7,899 nt of DNA from assembly GCA_031261145.1 (NCBI GenBank), contig JAISJX010000278.1, positions 1 to 7,899 on the forward strand, in the 5' to 3' direction. The stretch comes from Tannerella sp. Its GTDB lineage: Bacteria > Bacteroidota > Bacteroidia > Bacteroidales > Tannerellaceae. This document shows positions 1 through 6,891 of the stretch, in pieces (positions within the stretch are counted from its first letter, which is position 1; each line of letters opens with the position of its first letter). Under the pieces are notes generated by a model, which was not told where the DNA came from, ran no database searches, and saw only the letters and a program-made list of their open reading frames with translations. Both the position numbers and the translations under genes were made by a program.

Positions 1-899
1 CGATTTGCCTGGACGGCCTTCCCGAAATCCCAGTCCTTTATCTCCAACCGGATATGTTCGGCCGCATGGGCGCAACTAACCGGTGAAATGCCGACCTTGA
101 GTTTCACTTCTTTCACCTGTTTACCAAAGGACAGCACTCCTTTGGCGGCAGCAGCCTCCAGCTCGTTCCCTTCCTTCGGCTCGTTATCGTCAAAAAGCGC
201 CAGATCGGCAAACGGCGTATCGCTTTTTAAGGTGAAAAACACTTTATGCGTGCTCCATCCCTTCGAGAAACGATACCCTTCCAAAGTATAAGCATCCACT
301 TGTTTGAGGCAGGTATTGAGGGCTTTGTCGCCATTTCCTTCTTTCAGGTCAATGATTACCCGCGCTTCTTCATTCCGGGGAAAAGTATATCGGTGAAACC
401 CTACCCGATTGGTAGCCGTAAGCTCCGCTTTGACGTTATAAGAACTCAGGAGCAAGGAATAATATTCGGGGCGAACAACTTCCTGTTCATGCGAATAATA
501 GGAAGCATACCCGTTACTGATATCCTCCTGTCCGCCTCTTTCGGTACGGATTTTTCCGGTATAGGGCATCAGCAGAATATCGCCTAAGTCCGTACCGCCG
601 GTACCGTTCAGGTGTGTGTGCGCAAAACCGATGACGATACTGTCGGAGTAGTGATAACCGGAACACCAGTCCCACCCTTTCTGAATATTACTTGGGCCTA
701 ACTGAACCATTCCGAAAGGAGTGGAAGTCCCGACAAAAACATGTCCATGAAAACCCGAACCAATATACGGGTCAACGTATTGGAGCAGGCCGTCACTCTT
801 GGAATAATCCGTCTTTTCCAAAAAGTTACAAGATACGAATCCCGTCGCAAAAACAAACAGGCCACAAACAAACAATTTTATCGGCATCATCCGGTTCAT
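1..899 (-). CDS. GH92 alpha-mannosidase, lipoprotein, 3' end missing (window edge)
   Basis: The frame runs from an ATG at 897-899 without a stop to the left edge, giving 299 residues, roughly the first 40 percent of a GH92 protein (usually about 700-770 residues). GH92 enzymes are calcium-dependent inverting exo-alpha-mannosidases, often alpha-1,2-specific. The N-terminal domain signatures are clear: YVDPYIGSG-HGH-F (41-55), TPFGMVQLGP (60-69), GWDWCSGYHYSD (75-86) and GFAHTHLNGTGGTDLGDILLMP (91-112). The catalytic acids are in the C-terminal domain and lie outside the window, so the linkage specificity cannot be judged. The N-terminus has a hydrophobic segment ending FVSC (21-24), a probable lipobox, so the mature protein is likely anchored to the outer membrane with Cys24 at its N-terminus. 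ATGs at codons 4 and 5 are possible alternative starts. The start lies 1 nt beyond the stop of the preceding gene, which suggests coupled translation. Confidence 0.95.
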   Translation of the reverse strand, partial: MNRMMPIKLFVCGLFVFATGFVSCNFLEKTDYSKSDGLLQYVDPYIGSGFHGHVFVGTSTPFGMVQLGPSNIQKGWDWCSGYHYSDSIVIGFAHTHLNGTGGTDLGDILLMPYTGKIRTERGGQEDISNGYASYYSHEQEVVRPEYYSLLLSSYNVKAELTATNRVGFHRYTFPRNEEARVIIDLKEGNGDKALNTCLKQVDAYTLEGYRFSKGWSTHKVFFTLKSDTPFADLALFDDNEPKEGNELEAAAAKGVLSFGKQVKEVKLKVGISPVSCAHAAEHIRLEIKDWDFGKAVQAN

Positions 900-900
900 A

Positions 901-2622
901 TTAGAGTTCTACTGTTATTTTCCGGGTGTTGTTTTTCAGATTCCGTTTCCAAATCCAACAACCTTTATCACTGTTTTCCGTTTCATATTCTTTCTCATTG
1001 TTCAGCATACGGGGGAACGGGCCGAAACGGATATCAACCGACTCAAATCCTTCCGTACCGCTCAATTCGACCGTACAACTGCGCAACCAGCGATCATGAC
1101 GGATAGAGAACCCGATACGGTGTATTTTCCCGTTTTCGTCCGTAACGGGCCAATCCACACATTCCATCGTTTCCCAAAGCCAAGGTAAACGGGGCATCAG
1201 CACTAATTTCTTCCCGATGCAATCAGCACCGATAACCAACGAAAAAGCCTTGATAATTTCGGCTTCCTGCACGAGGTTCCCTTCGTCGCCGGGGTTTTCC
1301 ATGATTTCACGCCGTCCTTCCTGATGAACGCCAAAGGTGTGATCCAACGCTTGTTCATAATTATCGAAATTGAAACATTCGTGCATCACGAAAGGATTCT
1401 TTTCATAAGACATCTGTTCGATCACTCCACCGTCATATCCCAACCGGGCAATACCTTCCAGACATTTTGTATAAACGTTGATATCATCGGCCATCAACGC
1501 CGCCTGCGTGAAGAAGCCCTGTCCATAACCACACATGGTTTCGTCGTGCCGTCCGCCCATGCCGGACCATCCTGTATTACTCACAAAACCATATTTACGG
1601 AAATATTCGCCTTTACCCATCCAAAAACGAAGGAGTTCGTAACTGGCTTGATTCTCGGCAGCAAAATCACCCTCAATCCGGTTTGTTTTGTAATCGTAAT
1701 CCTGAATGAACGGTAACTGTCGCGTCCAATGCCAAACAGGCCAGGCTGTACCTCCCCAGTCGGAGATGTCGAACGCGCGACCGTCGCGACCATCAATCCC
1801 GTTAAACCAGCAACCGTTGGGTGCATAACTGAATTTTCCATCTGAAACAAGGTGAGGCAACGCTTCTTTCATTTTTCCATGCAAGGAGGTCGCTTTATCG
1901 GCAAGTGACGTTTCATCACACTGTTGAGCCATGTCGGCTATCTGTTCCAATACGGTATATATCCCGTAATTGGCAAATATGCTGTAAACAAAAAAGGCTG
2001 GTCCGGGATTTCCGGACAGTTCGGAACTGGAGGGCATCAATCCGTAATAAGGGGACGTTTCTATGGAGGAAGCTACCCAGTCAACCACAGGTTGGAGACC
2101 TTGACAAAATTCCCGCCCCAGCGCCCTGTCTTTTCCATTTACCCGCCATGTGTTACATATAGCGGCAATGATCAAGGTGTTTCCATCCAGTTCAAAACCG
2201 GTATGGGGTGCATTGGCGCGATGCAACTCACGCCCCCAATGATCGCCGAAATTTTTATGCGCCAAAAAGTAGCGGCTGATCATTTTGGCATCTTCGGTAA
2301 AACCCAACCGGCAGAGTTCAATCACGCCGCGACCGCAATCCCGCGACCACATGTCTCTATAGTATTGAGGAACGCCTTTCTGCTCGGTGGACGTATGAAA
2401 AAAACCGGCAGGATAATCGCTGTTGTTTCCATATTCTATTTTATTACGCATATCCTGCAATGTCTCTGCAAAGATAGCCGTAGCCATTTGTGCAAAAGGA
2501 TCGCCTGTAAAACGAACGCGGGGAATCTTTTGCACCGTATTCGTTTGAGAGGTCTTTTGTCCATAAATTGCTCCGCAAAAAACGATGGAAGCAATTAAAA
2601 AAGTCAGTATTCGTTTTATCAT
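901..2622 (-). CDS. Secreted six-hairpin ((alpha/alpha)6-barrel) glycosidase-like protein
   Basis: This complete 573-residue protein begins at an ATG 12 nt after the GH172 stop and ends 1 nt before the GH92 start. A signal peptide of about 21 residues (MIKRILTFLIASIVFCGAIYG-Q) predicts export to the periplasm. The body is mostly helical with aromatic loops, as in GH15/GH63/GH78-like six-hairpin enzymes: QYYRDMWSRDCGRG (86-99), GFELDGNTL (142-150), SDWGGTAWPVWHW (287-299), GMGGRHDETMCGYGQGF (354-370) and GDEGNLVQEAEI (445-456). A short beta-rich C-terminal tail follows (about 490-573). Such folds use paired acids; D95, D146, E447 and E453 are plausible, but I cannot choose among them. The reaction and substrate are unknown; the setting suggests exo-removal or backbone trimming of a mannose- and furanose-containing glycan. 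It could fit any of several six-hairpin families, and I cannot assign a GH number. Confidence 0.78.
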   Translation of the reverse strand: MIKRILTFLIASIVFCGAIYGQKTSQTNTVQKIPRVRFTGDPFAQMATAIFAETLQDMRNKIEYGNNSDYPAGFFHTSTEQKGVPQYYRDMWSRDCGRGVIELCRLGFTEDAKMISRYFLAHKNFGDHWGRELHRANAPHTGFELDGNTLIIAAICNTWRVNGKDRALGREFCQGLQPVVDWVASSIETSPYYGLMPSSSELSGNPGPAFFVYSIFANYGIYTVLEQIADMAQQCDETSLADKATSLHGKMKEALPHLVSDGKFSYAPNGCWFNGIDGRDGRAFDISDWGGTAWPVWHWTRQLPFIQDYDYKTNRIEGDFAAENQASYELLRFWMGKGEYFRKYGFVSNTGWSGMGGRHDETMCGYGQGFFTQAALMADDINVYTKCLEGIARLGYDGGVIEQMSYEKNPFVMHECFNFDNYEQALDHTFGVHQEGRREIMENPGDEGNLVQEAEIIKAFSLVIGADCIGKKLVLMPRLPWLWETMECVDWPVTDENGKIHRIGFSIRHDRWLRSCTVELSGTEGFESVDIRFGPFPRMLNNEKEYETENSDKGCWIWKRNLKNNTRKITVEL

Positions 2623-2634
2623 CTTTATCTGTTT

Positions 2635-4761
2635 TTATTGATAACAATATATCCAATAGTAATATGAATTTAGTTCATTTTTGACAGATTGAACATGTTC
2701 TATTCGTATTTCAATCTGCTTTTTTCCTTTCGTATATTCGACAGGAATCTCGTATTCGCTGTCAAACCAGCCGTCAAACGACCGTTCCTTTCTGTTTGCC
2801 TGTTCGGAATAAGTGGCAATGTACCACGGAACAGGGATTTTTTTCCCGTCCACATAGACGTTGGCTGTCTGAATGCCATTGTCCGTCCGGTTGATTCTTT
2901 CCCTCAGGCGAACACCCCGATTGTTCGGCATAAGCGTAGCCGTGAACTCGCAGTATTGGTCGAATGAACGTCCGTTGTCGGTGACGATGTCATACTTATC
3001 AGCGCTTTCATAGCTGTCGTATCCCTGTGTAAGTGTGTTGAAATCCCGCTGTCCGGCAATCCGATACGTATGTGCCTGCTCGCCGGCATCGTTTCCAACA
3101 TCCATGCTGTCGGTCAGTTTGAGTACAGAACCAAATGGCGACTGATAGTACCAAACAACAAATTCAGTTTCGATAAGCAGACTATCCGTTCCTTGTCTTT
3201 TTCGTTCGTGGGGACTGTTATAGTTAATTGCCATTGTATGTTCGAAACGCATATCAATCTCATTATAATAGATATATGGCTCGTTGAGGTGAATACGGTA
3301 CGCTCCTTTCACACCATTCATCAACGCTCCCCAGACAGGTTTCTGATAACGTGCGCCTGCCCAGCCCTGGTTGAAATCATCCTCCGTGCCGTCGCCATGT
3401 ATTTGTGGGGTACGACTGCCGTCAATGTATGTAAATTCATCTCCGTCCTCCCAGAAATTTCCCGACCACATGTTGACCGCTATCACCTGTCCATGACCTT
3501 TCTCATAAAAAGCATTGGCGTAGGGCTTGGCAAAATCCCTGCGTGTTAAACTGCCGGGACTGACGTCTTTGGTCAGTTTCATCGAAAAATATCCGGTTTC
3601 TTTCTCCGGATAACTGAGAACCGACGCCGGTTTCCAGGAAATTTTGCCGATCAGTGCATCTATATTTTCCGCAGAATGATTGACCAACGAAATGATTGCC
3701 TGTTTGCGGAACGGCATGGGCCAGTAGCAATAAGCCGTATGGTTTTCCGCATTATACCCATGCAACAAACAGGTGAACACGTCGTTCCATTGGCCGTCTT
3801 TCACGCCGCCACCCCCAAAGAAATAGCTGACGGGAATATCTACCGACGGTACGGACAGGTCGTCCCATTGTATCCGTATTTGTGTATTATAGAACGTTTC
3901 GGCAGTGAATGGCTCCAATTGCAGTTGAATACCGGTGATGGAAGCCTCTCCGTGATGTTCGAACAGGACCGCCTGCTCGCCCGGACGAAGCGGAAAGGTC
4001 TTTTCGACCGACTGATTCCCGGTCGCGTTTTTCGGGTCTTCCCCCAAGTGAGTCCATTGCTTCCTTACTGTTTCTTCATATTCAGCCGTTTGCGAATCCC
4101 AGGTCTTGACTTTTGTCCCGACCGGATATGTCAGATAATCGAACTGAAACCAGTTGCAGGTGGCTTCAATCTTTTCATTTACCATACGTACAAGGGCCGT
4201 ATCGGAGAGTGTAATGCGCAGTCTCTTTTCGAAGCTGAAAGGATAATATACAATACCGAACTGACTGTTTTGTCTGAAAGCAAAAGGGACGGATACAGGC
4301 GCATGTTCGCCGTTGAAAAATTCAAATGCCGGAACATCCATGCGCGGCGTCGTTTCCTCATCAAAATAATACCGGATGCGGATGTTTTTATTTTTGGCGC
4401 CGACGCCGTTGTTTATCCAGATATTCATCTGCTGACGGTAGAGGCATCCCGGCCCGCAGGCATCAAAAAAGACGATTTCGCCGTTCAGGTCAACGTACTT
4501 CTTAAACATGGCTTGGAAAAGACCAAACCCATTCCCGCCTGCTGCATCATACGTGATACAGCGGTTCTTTTTTGTTCCTGCGGGATAAAGTACCGGTAAT
4601 CGCTCTATCTTGGCCATCGCTTCCAAACCGGTTGGAATACAGTTAGGATCAGCCTTCCGACTCTTTTGGGCTACACAAGGTAAAAAGCCTGAAATAAACA
4701 GTATCAGCAGGAAGCCTCTCTTCAAATTATTCTTTATCATCCGATAAATCTTTTCAATCAT
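2635..4761 (-). CDS. Secreted DUF2961 / GH172-family protein with C-terminal beta-domain
   Basis: DUF2961 proteins make up GH172, whose characterised members act on alpha-D-fructofuranosides or D-arabinofuranosides. The family signature appears at TYDAAGGNG (residues 70-78 from this start), at two related jelly-roll halves (RYYFDEE..DVPAFEFF near 130-149 and RIQWDD..DIPVSYFFGGGG near 296-319), and at GHGQVIAVNMW (422-432), then WEDGDE (437-442) and HGDGTEDDFN (455-464). E460, in the TED motif, and E438, D439 or E442 are the likely catalytic carboxylates. At 708 residues it is longer than a minimal family member; the C-terminal 180 residues hold another beta-rich, probably carbohydrate-binding module (NVYVDGKKIPVPWY). 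The signal peptide probably ends at VA-Q (31/32). I chose the ATG at 4761; an in-frame TTG at 4794 would overlap the upstream gene, and the ATG at 4740 gives a more typical 24-residue signal peptide and is a good alternative. Confidence 0.88.
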   Translation of the reverse strand: MIEKIYRMIKNNLKRGFLLILFISGFLPCVAQKSRKADPNCIPTGLEAMAKIERLPVLYPAGTKKNRCITYDAAGGNGFGLFQAMFKKYVDLNGEIVFFDACGPGCLYRQQMNIWINNGVGAKNKNIRIRYYFDEETTPRMDVPAFEFFNGEHAPVSVPFAFRQNSQFGIVYYPFSFEKRLRITLSDTALVRMVNEKIEATCNWFQFDYLTYPVGTKVKTWDSQTAEYEETVRKQWTHLGEDPKNATGNQSVEKTFPLRPGEQAVLFEHHGEASITGIQLQLEPFTAETFYNTQIRIQWDDLSVPSVDIPVSYFFGGGGVKDGQWNDVFTCLLHGYNAENHTAYCYWPMPFRKQAIISLVNHSAENIDALIGKISWKPASVLSYPEKETGYFSMKLTKDVSPGSLTRRDFAKPYANAFYEKGHGQVIAVNMWSGNFWEDGDEFTYIDGSRTPQIHGDGTEDDFNQGWAGARYQKPVWGALMNGVKGAYRIHLNEPYIYYNEIDMRFEHTMAINYNSPHERKRQGTDSLLIETEFVVWYYQSPFGSVLKLTDSMDVGNDAGEQAHTYRIAGQRDFNTLTQGYDSYESADKYDIVTDNGRSFDQYCEFTATLMPNNRGVRLRERINRTDNGIQTANVYVDGKKIPVPWYIATYSEQANRKERSFDGWFDSEYEIPVEYTKGKKQIEIRIEHVQSVKNELNSYYYWIYCYQ

Positions 4762-4783
4762 ATTAAAATCACAGTTCAGACAT

Positions 4784-6880
4784 TTACTTTTCAAAAATTA
4801 CAACAGCAGACTGTGGCGGAATACTTACCGAACCGCTGAAGGCCACAGGGTTTTGTTTCTCAGGAGAAACCATTACCTGCTGCTGACCGCCTCCGTCAAT
4901 AGATACGGTTGCCTTCACAGAATCATGAATGTTGGTATTGAGTACGACTACCGCTTTTTTTCGGTCGCTCAAACGTTCAAATACCGAATAGACAATATCT
5001 TTACCTTCTACGGTCGCCCCCAGTACGTCCCTGTATTCGCCATCCCACAGGAAATCGCTGTATTTCCGTCTCAGGTCGTCCACTTTTTTTCCATACTCCA
5101 TCATTCTGGGTATTTCACTTAATCTCCCCTTGAAATTACGGGGTTCGTAACTGATGGAATACTTGCAACGCAGGCAGGTATTGATTTTGTTCTTATCGTT
5201 GTGCCGGGTGACAGCGATGGCAACAGGCAGTTCCGGGTCAATATAACGCGAAGCGGCAATCTGAAGAACATCCTGACGTGCGTAGGTGATGTAATATTTG
5301 GCTTGCAAGTCGTAACAACCTTCGCCACACATCACAAAGTCAGGGCTTTGTTTCTGCACCATTTCCTGAAAATCACGACCCAGCAAATCGGCGCCCTGGT
5401 GCAGAGGCACCGGCCCATCATGGTGGTGATTGGGATTGAAACACTGCCAATGTCCGGCATGGTGCTGGTTCTCGTCGTAAACCATCCCATTGGCGCCAAG
5501 GTCAAGGCACTTCTGAAATTCTTCTTTCAGCGCATCCCGGCATTCCTGATCATACATGCACAACACTTTGAAACGGCGTATCGTTATTCCTTTGAATTGT
5601 GTAAATGTATTGTAAGCATATCCGCCATGATCACAGTCTTCCAGATTACGTGTCCATGCGACATAATCCTTATAGCGCGGAAAACCATCCCACGTCACTT
5701 CCGCCCAGGTAAATTTAGTGAAAAGCAAGATATTTACTCCCATTTTCTGAGATTCTGCAATAGCATTTTTCAATTCATCAAAAGTACCGAGACGCGGGTC
5801 AACATCATGCGAAGGGATACATCGGTCCTGTCCACCCAAGTTCCATCCGGTTAATTGAATAGCATTTACGCCGTATTTCTTGCAATCTTTCGCATAACTT
5901 ACCAACTCTTTGTATGGGAAATTCAGGTAATCATCCGAACTGTTGATTTGCAGTTGCTGCCAGGCGCTCACTTTTTTTATCCAGTCAGGCCGGTGAGGGG
6001 TAACATACCACGTAGCACGCCATTTTTTATACATATCCGCAGCAACATGCCAACTTCCTGTATAGGGTGTTACCGCTACTTCCACTAATTTCTTGTCGTG
6101 ATGCGGCTGAACAAACAGCATCCGGTCAACCTGCACTTCAATCCGCATGTTGTCCCGTTCAGCATGGTTTTTCTTGGCTGTTGCACTACCCAAAGTCCGG
6201 TCGAAACCATCTGACGGCACGACATTATACTTATAATTGATGAACTCGGTCAAATCCGCATCTTTGCTGCTGATGTATAAGCCTTCTTTGTCGTTATTCA
6301 GTAAACCGAAACAATTTACGGGTAACGAACAACCTCCGCTGTAATTACTTATATCCGGATACAGGGACGTTTCCGCCATCGCCGAATAGGTAACGTGCTG
6401 AAAATTGAACTTTTTATTTTTATCCGGAACGGATACCTCTCCGATGTAAGGCCAGATAAGTTCTTCAACAACTGCATCCGAATTGTTTTTCACCTCGCCA
6501 CTGTAAAGCAACCCCTCCTGTTCGTCGATTCTGACACTGCCAACAAATGTAATATTCAAATCTTTATTGTTGTGTTTCAGATTCTTCCAGGTGAATGTAA
6601 TGACATTGTCATTCCTGTCCACTTGGGGCTTCGGTTGAGACTTTCCGTTCAGGTTGTAAATACTGCCATCGGGCAGTTTGATACGCACATTGAATGAATT
6701 TCCGTATTTGCTGTCGGCAATTACTTTCCATCCGGTATTTTTGTTGATTAACCCGGTCAGTGAACCATTGTCCTGATCAAATACGCAGGAGATACGGCTG
6801 TTCTCCGATTGATAATTGTGTTGTGCATGAATGAAACCTGCACAAATTATACTGAGTAACAGTAAGATATATTTTTTCAT
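4784..6880 (-). CDS. Secreted DUF6259 domain-containing putative glycoside hydrolase
   Basis: This complete 698-residue protein starts at an ATG preceded by AGAAAGG, which abuts the start codon. Residues 1-19 form a signal peptide with a probable cleavage at HA-Q (19/20), so it is exported, presumably to the periplasm. Residues about 20-280 are beta-rich (a galactose-mutarotase-like or glycosidase N-terminal sandwich by appearance). Residues about 300-560 look like a TIM barrel: AWQQLQ, then VNAIQLTGWN (338-347), D-VDPRLGT (359-366), GVNILLFTKF (381-390), GMVYDENQHH (465-474) and VMCGEG (516-521). The C-terminal 100 residues are a small beta-domain. D469, E470 and E520 sit at ends of predicted strands and are candidate catalytic acids; this is inference. 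The substrate is unknown. The neighbours (a paralog upstream, GH172, a six-hairpin enzyme and GH92 downstream) place it in a glycan-degradation operon. It could equally be assigned to a broader alpha-glycosidase-like clan. Confidence 0.85.
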   Translation of the reverse strand: MKKYILLLLSIICAGFIHAQHNYQSENSRISCVFDQDNGSLTGLINKNTGWKVIADSKYGNSFNVRIKLPDGSIYNLNGKSQPKPQVDRNDNVITFTWKNLKHNNKDLNITFVGSVRIDEQEGLLYSGEVKNNSDAVVEELIWPYIGEVSVPDKNKKFNFQHVTYSAMAETSLYPDISNYSGGCSLPVNCFGLLNNDKEGLYISSKDADLTEFINYKYNVVPSDGFDRTLGSATAKKNHAERDNMRIEVQVDRMLFVQPHHDKKLVEVAVTPYTGSWHVAADMYKKWRATWYVTPHRPDWIKKVSAWQQLQINSSDDYLNFPYKELVSYAKDCKKYGVNAIQLTGWNLGGQDRCIPSHDVDPRLGTFDELKNAIAESQKMGVNILLFTKFTWAEVTWDGFPRYKDYVAWTRNLEDCDHGGYAYNTFTQFKGITIRRFKVLCMYDQECRDALKEEFQKCLDLGANGMVYDENQHHAGHWQCFNPNHHHDGPVPLHQGADLLGRDFQEMVQKQSPDFVMCGEGCYDLQAKYYITYARQDVLQIAASRYIDPELPVAIAVTRHNDKNKINTCLRCKYSISYEPRNFKGRLSEIPRMMEYGKKVDDLRRKYSDFLWDGEYRDVLGATVEGKDIVYSVFERLSDRKKAVVVLNTNIHDSVKATVSIDGGGQQQVMVSPEKQNPVAFSGSVSIPPQSAVVIFEK

Positions 6881-6891
6881 CCTTTCTATAT

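Noticed and set aside
246..587. Plus-strand open frame of 113 codons near the left edge
   Set aside because: The minus strand here is open from 899 to the edge and encodes clear GH92 motifs.
1581..1850. Minus-strand frame of 89 codons inside the six-hairpin gene
   Set aside because: It is a different frame from the long gene that covers it and has no independent support.
1924..2598. Plus-strand open frame of 224 codons
   Set aside because: It is antisense to the six-hairpin gene and resembles no protein family.
3676..4599. Plus-strand open frame of 307 codons
   Set aside because: It lies wholly antisense to the GH172 gene, whose protein matches a known family along its length; the plus-strand translation has no recognisable motif or signal.
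4762..4794. Extended TTG start for the GH172 gene
   Set aside because: It would add residues before a normal signal peptide and overlap the upstream gene; in-frame ATGs at 4761 and 4740 fit better.
5201..5854. Plus-strand open frame of 217 codons
   Set aside because: It is antisense to the barrel region of the complete DUF6259 gene, and its product looks like a complement artefact.
6881..6891. Possible promoter or terminator between the two DUF6259 genes
   Set aside because: The gap is only 11 nt and holds no hairpin or promoter-like pattern; it serves only as a ribosome-binding region.
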